Part shown: positions 4,494 through 11,836 of the stretch, one piece after another
Layout: each line of letters starts with the position of its first letter
Numbering within the stretch: the first letter of the stretch is position 1
IMG/VR virus record: IMGVR_UViG_3300038548_000112
Coordinates: 1-29,738 of that record
Origin: a virus
Length of the DNA stretch: 29,738 nucleotides
Direction: 5' to 3' (one strand)
The notes under the pieces: model-generated
Database searches by the model: none
The model's input: only the letters and a program-made list of their open reading frames with translations
Told to the model about the DNA's origin: nothing
Position numbers and translations under genes: made by a program

Positions 4494-5799
4494 AGTAACA
4501 GTCCCTTATGAACCACGACCACAATTCATGCCACTCCACCTGCGAAAGCAGAGATGGGCGGTCGTGGTGGCGCATAGGCGAGCTGGTAAGACGGTGGCTA
4601 CCCTCAATGACCTCGTGTCCATGGCGCTCTATACTGACAAGGAGCGAGCCAGGTATGCGTACATCGCTCCATTCTACAGCCAAGCGAAGCAGATCGCTTG
4701 GGATTATCTGGTCCACTACTGCCGCGATGTTTCTGTCAAGGTTAGTATTTCAAGTCTTTCTATTGATTTATTTAACGGTGCTCGTATCACTCTATACGGT
4801 GCTGATAATCCTGACGCACTTCGCGGGGTTTACTTTGACGGCGTTGTCATTGACGAGTATGGCGACTGCAAGCCTTCGCTATGGACTGAGATTATCCGTC
4901 CGACTTTGGCAGACAGACGTGGGTGGGCTACCTTCATTGGAACTCCGAATGGGCTGAACCATTTCTACGACATTTGGGAGTTTGCCAAGGCGCATCCAAA
5001 CGAATGGTTCACTTTACAACTGCCACAGAGCGAAACAGGCATTCTCGACCAAGACGAGGTCGAAGAAATGCGGACCATGATGGAGGAAGATGAGTTTGAG
5101 CAAGAAATTGAATGCTCGTTCATGGCCGCGACTCGAGGTGCGTTCTACAGCAATGAACTCAAGAAGGCACAGATTGGCTCTTACCCGGTTGACCCCAGCC
5201 GAAAATCGAACTACGTTTTTGACCTTGGCTACACGGATTCTACAGCAATATGGCGATGGACGGAATACCCGGACGCCATTGAAATAAACTTGACTTATGA
5301 ACAGGATAACAGGTCGATACAGTATTATATTGATTGGCTCCACTCTCAGCGGGAAGCCGGTCTTACGATTGGAGATGTGTGGTTGCCTTTCGACGCTAAG
5401 GCCAAGACCCTCCAAACTGGTAGAAGTATCGTGGAACAATTCCTCAGTGGTGGGATACGGCCTAAGATTGTCCCGAAACTCGATTTGCTGGACGGAATTC
5501 AAGCAGCCAGAATGCTTTTTCCAACCCTGTACTTTGACGAACAGGGCTGCAAAGATGGACTATTGGCGCTCCGTAGCTACCGGCGCATCTGGAATCCCGA
5601 GCGCAGCGAGTATGGAGCCAAGCCCGTCCACGATTGGTCCAGCAACTATGCGGATTCCTTTAGGTACCTCTGTCTTGTCGCTAAAACCAAAGAAGACAAC
5701 CTCCCTGGAGAGCCAAGGCCATTTGCACGAGAAATCAACTATGGCTTCTGCTTGGATGACCTCTGGAAGACAAGAGAAGAGCATGATGGGTGGCACTGA
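4486..5799 (+). CDS. terL: Terminase large subunit (packaging ATPase/nuclease)
   Basis: 437 residues. This is the motor that pumps DNA into the prohead and cuts it. Walker A is at residues 30-36 (HRRAGKT), Walker B with the catalytic glutamate at about 120-124 (VVIDE), and the coupling motif near 147-155 (ATFIGTPNG). The C-terminal RNase H-like nuclease begins with FDLGYTDSTAIW, giving a first acidic residue, and ends with the acidic D in SNYADSFRYL; the middle acidic residue is probably in WLPFDAKAK. The length is at the short end for the family but all motifs are present. It follows the small subunit with an eight-base overlap, and its TGA shares a base with the next ATG. Confidence 0.95.
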   Translation: MPEVTVPYEPRPQFMPLHLRKQRWAVVVAHRRAGKTVATLNDLVSMALYTDKERARYAYIAPFYSQAKQIAWDYLVHYCRDVSVKVSISSLSIDLFNGARITLYGADNPDALRGVYFDGVVIDEYGDCKPSLWTEIIRPTLADRRGWATFIGTPNGLNHFYDIWEFAKAHPNEWFTLQLPQSETGILDQDEVEEMRTMMEEDEFEQEIECSFMAATRGAFYSNELKKAQIGSYPVDPSRKSNYVFDLGYTDSTAIWRWTEYPDAIEINLTYEQDNRSIQYYIDWLHSQREAGLTIGDVWLPFDAKAKTLQTGRSIVEQFLSGGIRPKIVPKLDLLDGIQAARMLFPTLYFDEQGCKDGLLALRSYRRIWNPERSEYGAKPVHDWSSNYADSFRYLCLVAKTKEDNLPGEPRPFAREINYGFCLDDLWKTREEHDGWH

Positions 5800-6236
5800 T
5801 GGCTAAGTCGCTCAAAAACCTCATAGCTCCTACGCCTCTGTGGTGTGCTGAAATCACGAACAGACTAAAGCGTTTAGAGGACATTGTGTCATTTCTGGGG
5901 GGTGCCAGTTTCGTATTCGATAATAATACAAGTTCTGGCGACCCAGGTCCAGGTAGATTTCGTCTGGACAATAGCGTAAAAGCCTTGTCAGTCGCTGCTT
6001 TTGTGAGTAACATTACCGAGGGCGGCATAGATGTTGATGACATCTACGACGGAGTAGATCCTGGTGATCAAATGATTTTTGCACAAGAAAATGATCCTAG
6101 TCGCAATTTGCACGTGACCATCACTGCTGTGGCAGATAATGGAACGTGGCACAAATTTGATTATAATGTCGACGCGTCCAACGGAGCAGAATTCCAAAAT
6201 AACCGCAGTTGCTCAATCTCCATAATTAGGAACTGA
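5799..6236 (+). CDS. Hypothetical protein with coiled coil and beta-rich C-terminus
   Basis: 145 residues. The ATG at 5799 overlaps the terminase stop (TGATG); I prefer it to a GTG nine bases earlier. Residues 15-35 form a short helix with heptad spacing (EITNRLKRLEDIVSFLGG). The C-terminal 60 residues look beta-stranded (MIFAQENDPSRNLHVTITAV, then a stretch ending NNRSCSISIIRN), the style seen in fibre and decoration domains. No family is named with confidence. A small trimeric virion-surface protein is possible. Confidence 0.7.
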   Translation: MAKSLKNLIAPTPLWCAEITNRLKRLEDIVSFLGGASFVFDNNTSSGDPGPGRFRLDNSVKALSVAAFVSNITEGGIDVDDIYDGVDPGDQMIFAQENDPSRNLHVTITAVADNGTWHKFDYNVDASNGAEFQNNRSCSISIIRN

Positions 6237-6237
6237 C

Positions 6238-6429
6238 ATGGCTAACGAAATGATGTACGCTCAGGCCCTCCGGCAGGACCCTACTCCTCAACCCTCAATG
6301 TTGGGCACAGGATCAGCGGCTTCGGCTGCACAGGACATCAAGGATAGAGGCTACAAGCTACATGTCGCCGAATCTGAGGCGCTGGGTGAGACGCCCCAAA
6401 CTTACGAAGCGTGGAAGGCGGGCCAGTAA
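6238..6429 (+). CDS. Small protein preceding the portal gene
   Basis: 63 residues, starting MANEMMYAQALRQDPTPQPS and ending in a helical stretch (ESEALGETPQTYEAWKAGQ). A small gene of this type often sits directly before the portal gene in short-tailed phages, but I cannot name its function. AGGAACTGAC before the ATG provides the ribosome site. Its stop codon directly abuts the portal ATG. Confidence 0.72.
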   Translation: MANEMMYAQALRQDPTPQPSMLGTGSAASAAQDIKDRGYKLHVAESEALGETPQTYEAWKAGQ

Positions 6430-8472
6430 ATGTCCACTACAGAAACCAGTTCGAGAGAAATGGGACAATCGCCTGTTGAACCTCGGGTAAATGATGACAA
6501 AAACCCCGATATACAAGGCGAACTTCTTGGTGTTCCCAAGTACGATATTCAGTACTGGAAAGACCAGATAAATTTAGCCAGTAAGGAGTTACAGAAGTTC
6601 CATGAGCGTGGGCGTAAGACTCAGCGACGCTACCTCGATGACCGTGAAGCCAATGACGAGCAAAGCAGAAAATTCAACCTTTTCTGGGCTAACACGGGAG
6701 TCCTTCGGGCTGCTCTATATGCTAACCCACCCTCACCCACCGTTAAGCGCGAGTGGGACGATTTCAATGACGACGTGGGCCGAGTGGCAGCGGAAATCCT
6801 GGAACGACTACTCAAACTTGGACTCCAGCGCCCAAGAGGCGATATGGACGTCGCCTTCTCCTACGCTACCGAAGACCGCTTAATTCCCGGGCTTGGGCAG
6901 GTCTGGCTGAGGTACGACGTACAGACACAGACTAAGCAGATTCCCAACACGCCCATAGAATACGAGCAAATTACGGACGAAGAGGCCATAACGGACTACA
7001 TCTATTGGGAAGACTTCCTGTGGTCTCCGTGCCGTATTTGGGAAGAGTGTCGGTGGGTTGCGCGTCAGGCGCACATGACTAAAGAGCGAGCAGTTGCACG
7101 TTTTGGCGAAGAGGTTGCCAATCGGCTAACCTACAGCGATAAGTTTGAGAATGTGGACCGAGTGGGCGCACAGGACAATACCCCTGTTCGCCGCCCTGAG
7201 GCCACGTCCAGCGTGTGGGAGATTTGGAACAAAACCACCAGGACTGTCTACTGGGTTTCCACCACTGATGTAGATCGCGTACTGGATAAGAAAGAAGACC
7301 CACTTGGTTTGGAAGGGTTCTTCCCTTGCCCGAAGCCGCTCCTTGCTACTCACAGCACGAGCAACATGACTCCGCGGCCGGATTACTACATGACCAAGGA
7401 TCAGTATGAAGAAATTGACACGCTTAACACGCGAATCAACTGGCTTGTCAAAGCCTGCAAAGCTGCCGGAGTCTACGACAAGTCAGCAGAGGGCATCCAG
7501 CGCCTCTTCCAACAGGGCACCGAAAACTCGCTCATACCCGTTGATAACTGGGCTATGTTTGCAGAAAGGGGTGGTGTTCAGGGACAAATTGACTGGATAC
7601 CTATTGAGCAGATTGCAGCGGTAATCACCATTCTTACTGCGAAACAGGGTGAAATGGTCCAGCAACTTTACGAGTTGACTGGTATCTCCGACATCATGCG
7701 TGGGAATACCGAAGCACGAGAGACCCTCGGTGCCCAGCAACTCAAGGCTCAGTACGGTAGTGTCCGGCTCCAGTATATCCAGGGCACCATCGCTGAGTTT
7801 GTCACAGAGGCTATGCGTATCAAGGCCGACATTATCTCCAAGCACTTTCAACCGGAGACGATTATTAAGAAAAGCCTTATACAGATGATTCCGCAGGTTG
7901 ACCACCCGCTTATTCAGCCTGCTATCCAGCTTCTTAAGAATACGCCCGTCGCAGCCTACCACCTGGAGATAGAAGCGGACACCATGTCCATTCCGGACTA
8001 TGCTGTGGAAAAACAGAGCCGGCTGGACTACATCACGGCTATGGGGCAACTTATCAGCCAGAGCTGGCAGGCTATTGAGGCTGCGCCAGAGATGGCCCCC
8101 CTCGTGCTACAGACTCTCCAGTGGGGTGCGGCTGGGTTTAAGAACGGCAGGTACCTGGAAGGTGTGCTGGATCAGGCTGTGGACCAGGCCATGAAGATGA
8201 TGCAGAAGAAGCAGCAAGAGCCGCCTCCGCCTGACCCCGCAGTCATTGAGGCGCAGGCTGACGCGAAGCGTAAGGACCAGGAAGCCCAACAGGATGCGAT
8301 GATTAAGGCGCGAGATGCCAACGCTGAGGTGCAACAGGGCAACATGGAGACGCAGAATGAAATCCAGCAGGATAATCTGGATGCTGCTAATGAGCGCCGT
8401 CTTGCTTGGCTCAAGGGGCACACTGACGCTGAAATCGCGCGCATGGTAGCGAGGGCTAGGACTGATGCGTAG
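6430..8472 (+). CDS. Portal protein (head-tail connector)
   Basis: 680 residues. Portals form the dodecameric ring at the capsid vertex through which DNA is packaged and ejected. The size, the position between terminase and scaffold, and the sequence support it: an N-terminal helical region with FNLFWANTGVLRAALYANPP, a middle with IYWEDFLWSPCRIWEECRWV, then YELTGISDIMRGNTEARETL and GAQQLKAQYGSVRLQ, a block common in portals of this podovirus group. The last 100 residues (QKKQQEPPPPDPAVIEAQAD onward) are a charged, Gln-rich coiled coil, like the barrel of P22-type portals. It overlaps the next gene by eight bases. Confidence 0.9.
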   Translation: MSTTETSSREMGQSPVEPRVNDDKNPDIQGELLGVPKYDIQYWKDQINLASKELQKFHERGRKTQRRYLDDREANDEQSRKFNLFWANTGVLRAALYANPPSPTVKREWDDFNDDVGRVAAEILERLLKLGLQRPRGDMDVAFSYATEDRLIPGLGQVWLRYDVQTQTKQIPNTPIEYEQITDEEAITDYIYWEDFLWSPCRIWEECRWVARQAHMTKERAVARFGEEVANRLTYSDKFENVDRVGAQDNTPVRRPEATSSVWEIWNKTTRTVYWVSTTDVDRVLDKKEDPLGLEGFFPCPKPLLATHSTSNMTPRPDYYMTKDQYEEIDTLNTRINWLVKACKAAGVYDKSAEGIQRLFQQGTENSLIPVDNWAMFAERGGVQGQIDWIPIEQIAAVITILTAKQGEMVQQLYELTGISDIMRGNTEARETLGAQQLKAQYGSVRLQYIQGTIAEFVTEAMRIKADIISKHFQPETIIKKSLIQMIPQVDHPLIQPAIQLLKNTPVAAYHLEIEADTMSIPDYAVEKQSRLDYITAMGQLISQSWQAIEAAPEMAPLVLQTLQWGAAGFKNGRYLEGVLDQAVDQAMKMMQKKQQEPPPPDPAVIEAQADAKRKDQEAQQDAMIKARDANAEVQQGNMETQNEIQQDNLDAANERRLAWLKGHTDAEIARMVARARTDA

Positions 8473-8797
8473 GCGTTGGATTCAGAAAATTGACCCGGAA
8501 ACTGGTAAAGGTCGGCTCGTTGAGGTACCCCTTAACCACTTCACGCCCCGACGTAGTCTCTCGGACACCGATGCACTTATTAGTGATAGACACTATGACG
8601 GGATGCGTGCAACGGACGGCGCTGATATCTCCACACGTGCGAAGCACAGAGAGTACATGCGCCGCAACGACCTCACTACCATCGACGACTTTAAGCAAGA
8701 ATGGGCCGACGCCCCGCGTAAACGAGAACTAGCAGCTAAAAAAGGTACGCGGGAGTCTATTGAAAGAGCAATCCACCACCTAGAAGGACCAACGTAA
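8465..8797 (+). CDS. Conserved hypothetical protein between portal and scaffold
   Basis: 110 residues, basic at the N-terminus (MRRRWIQKIDPETGKGRLVE), then a conserved-looking core SDRHYDGMRATDGADISTRA followed by KHREYMRRNDLTTIDDFKQE. Proteins with this core recur after the portal gene in podovirus late operons; the function is unknown to me. The start overlaps the portal by eight bases, and the TAA shares a base with the next ATG (TAATG). Confidence 0.78.
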   Translation: MRRRWIQKIDPETGKGRLVEVPLNHFTPRRSLSDTDALISDRHYDGMRATDGADISTRAKHREYMRRNDLTTIDDFKQEWADAPRKRELAAKKGTRESIERAIHHLEGPT

Positions 8798-9897
8798 TGG
8801 GCGAGTCACTTAAAGAAAGTTTGGAGGCCGCGTTTGATGAAGATCCCAGCACTCCTGAACCCAGTCCGGTGGTGGACGAGTCTCCGCCAGTGGTGGACGA
8901 ACCTGTGGTGGACGACCCCAAGCCCGCCGAAGAAGCCCCTGCCACAGAAGAGCCAGCACCCGGCGATGACCGCACCGCTATCGAAGCCTCAGCCAAAGGC
9001 GAAGGCGAAGACAAAGGCGAAGGCAAAGAAGGGGAAGAAGTTCCAGCTACCACCCCAGGATTAAGGCCTCCTTCTAGCTGGAAGCCCTCAATGCGGGATA
9101 AGTTCCTCACGTTGCCAGAGGATGTGCAACGTGAGGTTCTGCGGCGTGAGGTTGATATCTCCAAGGGTATGGAGATAGCCGCAGAGTCTCGTAAGTTCAA
9201 ACAAGAATTCGACACGCACGTAGCTCCCTATGCGGCTGAGATCGCCAGCAGGGGAGTTACGGCGATGGACGCCTTCGACAATTATCTTAAGACTGCGTAT
9301 GCTCTGCGCCACGCCCCTGCTCAGGAAAAGGCCGCTCTTGTAGCTGGCATGATTCAACAGTACGGTGTAGACATTGGTGCGTTAGACCAAGTTCTTACTA
9401 ACCAGATTGAGAATCCCGGTGCTCCTGGTGGTGGAAATGGAGTAGACCCGAATGTCGCCGCAGCGGTGACCCAGGCCCTCCAGCCCTACCAGCAGATGTT
9501 CAGCAGCATACAGCAGCGAGAGATACGCTCTGCTGAGCAAACGCAGACGGACGTTACCTCTGAAATTGCAACGTTCAAGGCTGACGATGCAAATGAATTC
9601 TTTGAAGATGTTAAGGTCGAGATGGGCAATTTCTTGGAAGCCGCAGCAATGCGGAGCCAACCTATGACTTTACAAGATGCCTACGACCGTGCTATATTAT
9701 TACGACCAGAACTAGCTGAGATCGTTGCCCAACGCAAGCTTCAAACGCAGGCGGAAGCAAAGACCTCAGCGGCGGCGGCAGCAAAGGCGAAGGCAGTAGG
9801 GATTACGGGCTCGTCACCCGACACAGGTTCGGGACGAGCACCAGCCCAAAGTCTGCGCGGAGCCATCGAAGCTGCCATCGATTCTACTGATATGTAG
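8797..9897 (+). CDS. Scaffold-like protein
   Basis: 366 residues. Scaffolding proteins guide prohead assembly and lie just upstream of the major capsid gene. The first 90 residues are acidic and proline-rich with short repeats (three VVDE/VVDD blocks, then EGEDKGEGKEGEE). After this come helical stretches (SMRDKFLTLPEDVQREVLRR; LTNQIEN; EFFEDVKVEMGNFLEAAAMR) and an Ala/Lys-rich helix near the C-terminus. The disordered acidic front and helical remainder, with no enzyme motif, fit a scaffold. At DNA level GTGGTGGACGA occurs three times (8869, 8890, 8905). The assignment rests on position and composition. Confidence 0.72.
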   Translation: MGESLKESLEAAFDEDPSTPEPSPVVDESPPVVDEPVVDDPKPAEEAPATEEPAPGDDRTAIEASAKGEGEDKGEGKEGEEVPATTPGLRPPSSWKPSMRDKFLTLPEDVQREVLRREVDISKGMEIAAESRKFKQEFDTHVAPYAAEIASRGVTAMDAFDNYLKTAYALRHAPAQEKAALVAGMIQQYGVDIGALDQVLTNQIENPGAPGGGNGVDPNVAAAVTQALQPYQQMFSSIQQREIRSAEQTQTDVTSEIATFKADDANEFFEDVKVEMGNFLEAAAMRSQPMTLQDAYDRAILLRPELAEIVAQRKLQTQAEAKTSAAAAAKAKAVGITGSSPDTGSGRAPAQSLRGAIEAAIDSTDM

Positions 9898-9916
9898 TCT
9901 CCCAGTTCGGGGAGAC
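9897..9916 (+). promoter_or_regulatory. Hairpin upstream of the major capsid gene
   Basis: GTCTCCC and GGGAGAC form a 7-bp stem with a 6-base loop, beginning on the last base of the scaffold gene's stop codon. There is no T-run, so it is not a classic terminator. It may mark an RNA processing or stabilising site in the 102-base gap before the capsid gene. Confidence 0.5.
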
Positions 9917-9999
9917 CCTAGAGCATAGACGGCCCACTTGTCGTCGCCCACTAGGGGAAAGCCGAGCAGGTTTTTAGGTTCATCCTATGGAGATTACAA

Positions 10000-10980
10000 A
10001 TGGCATTCCCAAACGTATCCGACATCGTCACTACGACTATTGAAAGTCGTACGCGACAAATCGCGGATAACGTAACCAAGAACAACGCGCTACTCGCGCG
10101 TCTCGAGCAGAGGGGCAACGTGAAGCCCTTCGGCGGCGGTTCCGTTATCTATCAGGAGCTGAGCTTCGCCGAGAACGGCAACGCCGGTTGGTATTCGGGA
10201 TACGACCTCCTGCCGGTGGCAGCGCAGGACGTGATTTCGGCAGCCGAGTACGCGATCAAGCAGCTTGCCTGCCCGGTCGTGATGTCCGGTCTCGAGATGC
10301 TCCAAAACAATGGCCGCGAGCGTATGATCGACCTGATGGAAGGTCGTATCAGCGTGGCCGAGTCCACGATGGCAAACGTCCTGGCGGACGGCGTCTATTC
10401 GGACGGCACCGGCGACGGTGGTAAGGAAATCGGTGGCCTCGATATCGCCATACCTACGGATCCCACCGTGGGCACCTATGGCGGAATCGACCGCGCTGCG
10501 TTCCCGTTCTGGCGCTCCCAGGCATTTGACTCCGCCAGCATCAACGGTGGTGCCCTCACAGCGGCCAACGTCCAGAACCTCATGAATGAGGCATGGGCGA
10601 GCCTCGTGCGTGGCAGCGACCGGCCCGACCTCATCCCCATGGACTCGACGTTCTGGAACTACTACGTTTCCAGCTTGCAGAGCCTTCAGCGCTTCAACGG
10701 CACTGAAGTCGGCAAACTGGGGTTCCCGACCATCAAGTACATGGATGCGGACTGCGTGCTGGACGGCGGCATCGGCGGGTTCTGCCCAGCCGAGACAGCG
10801 TTTATGATGAACACCAAGTACATCTTCCTGCGGCCTCACCGCGACAGGAACATGGTGCCCTTGATGCCCAGCAAACGCTACGCCATCAACCAGGACGCCG
10901 AAGTCCAGATCCTCGGCTGGGCCGGAAATCTCACTACCTCCGGTTCCGAGTTCCAGGGTCGTCTCTTCGACACAACCTAA
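10000..10980 (+). CDS. Major capsid protein
   Basis: 326 residues. It forms the icosahedral shell, presumably with the HK97 fold. Evidence: position after the scaffold, and sequence such as ALLARLEQRGNVKPFGGGSV, AENGNAGWYSGYDLLPVAAQ, a long helical spine candidate (AEYAIKQLACPVVMSGLEML) and MNTKYIFLRPHRDRNMVPLM near the end, all typical of podovirus major capsid proteins. The gene stands apart: it has a 102-base leader, a GGAG site 7 bases before the ATG, hairpins on both sides, and codons that end in C or G far more than its neighbours, all consistent with high expression. Confidence 0.92.
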   Translation: MAFPNVSDIVTTTIESRTRQIADNVTKNNALLARLEQRGNVKPFGGGSVIYQELSFAENGNAGWYSGYDLLPVAAQDVISAAEYAIKQLACPVVMSGLEMLQNNGRERMIDLMEGRISVAESTMANVLADGVYSDGTGDGGKEIGGLDIAIPTDPTVGTYGGIDRAAFPFWRSQAFDSASINGGALTAANVQNLMNEAWASLVRGSDRPDLIPMDSTFWNYYVSSLQSLQRFNGTEVGKLGFPTIKYMDADCVLDGGIGGFCPAETAFMMNTKYIFLRPHRDRNMVPLMPSKRYAINQDAEVQILGWAGNLTTSGSEFQGRLFDTT

Positions 10981-11003
10981 CAACTCAGGTGGTGGGTTGC
11001 TTC

Positions 11004-11033
11004 GGGCGGGGTAGATCCCCCGCCCATCTTTTC
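11004..11033 (+). terminator. Terminator-like hairpin after the major capsid gene
   Basis: GGGCGGGG (11004-11011) and CCCCGCCC (11018-11025) form an 8-bp G+C stem with a 6-base loop, followed by ATCTTTTC. The T-run is weak, so partial termination or 3'-end protection of the capsid message is likely; the late genes continue downstream without a new obvious promoter. Confidence 0.6.
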
Positions 11034-11052
11034 AGGCTCAGGAGAGTAAACT

Positions 11053-11451
11053 ATGACTTTTCCAACTGCACGAGCCGGTTCCTTTATCGACCCCGACCCC
11101 TCACAGACCAACGACAATGCTGTGGATGACAATGGGGGTGGAGCGTGCGTAGGAATTGGCATTGGTTCCAAGCAAATTTGGGACCCTTCGGATTTGAGGG
11201 GCGGCTACCCTCAACCTTGGTCCACGCCTAATGACCTCACGAACCTCCAGCGCCGTATCGGCGAGGATGGTGCCGCAGTCGGCGGCCCCTCCATTGAGGG
11301 ACAAGACGTGGAGTTTCAGCCTAACGAAATGGAGTTTGTCACAGCCGACGCACAGATTGCGCCGAATGCGATAGTGACTCCGGGCACAGGACTTAACCGA
11401 ACCGGTCAAACGATCGAGGCTGGGCAGTCTGTCTGGGCCGTCATTCCGTAA
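11053..11451 (+). CDS. Hypothetical structural protein after the capsid gene
   Basis: 132 residues with little predicted helix: Gly/Pro/Asp-rich, for example NDNAVDDNGGGACVGIGIGS and NAIVTPGTGLNRTGQTIEAG. Position directly after the major capsid gene suggests a minor head or decoration protein, but no family is recognised. A strong AGGAG site lies 8 bases before the ATG. One base separates its stop from the next ATG. Confidence 0.7.
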   Translation: MTFPTARAGSFIDPDPSQTNDNAVDDNGGGACVGIGIGSKQIWDPSDLRGGYPQPWSTPNDLTNLQRRIGEDGAAVGGPSIEGQDVEFQPNEMEFVTADAQIAPNAIVTPGTGLNRTGQTIEAGQSVWAVIP

Positions 11452-11452
11452 C

Positions 11453-11836
11453 ATGGCTCGCGTAACCCGAGAAATCGGTCGTGTCGTCAAAGGTGGCGAC
11501 ACGACCGTCTATTCTATAGTGTTTGATGACGCTGACGGCAGGATTGCGTCTCTCATTATGGTTGGCAATGCTAATGAAAGATCTATCATGGGCATTGGCG
11601 GTGGAGGGGCTTCTCGTACGGATGGTTTGAAAAATGACCCCACAGTGACTATAGACTTGCTTCCAGACAATATCTTCATGATTGACGATGGTGGTGTCTG
11701 GAAGAAGCCTGTTGGTCTTAAGACTGCTATTGAGATGTTTCACGAGCAAATGGCTCCTGCAGAGATTACTCGTAGGCGTGGAGGATTAAAGCCCGCCGAA
11801 CCTATCCGCTTGCCTCCTAGAGTGATAACTCCGTGA
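11453..11836 (+). CDS. Hypothetical protein of the head-decoration group
   Basis: 127 residues, mixed beta and helix: TTVYSIVFDDADGRIASLIM, a glycine patch (GIGGGGASR), then an acidic loop and a basic, proline-rich tail. No motif is recognised. The TGA overlaps the GTG start of the large PKD-repeat gene by three bases, so translation of the two is probably coupled and the products may work together on the virion. Confidence 0.68.
   Translation: MARVTREIGRVVKGGDTTVYSIVFDDADGRIASLIMVGNANERSIMGIGGGGASRTDGLKNDPTVTIDLLPDNIFMIDDGGVWKKPVGLKTAIEMFHEQMAPAEITRRRGGLKPAEPIRLPPRVITP

Noticed and set aside
10090-10983. Long minus-strand open frame opposite the major capsid gene
   Set aside because: It is a by-product of the high C/G third positions of the capsid gene; no ribosome site and no sensible protein.
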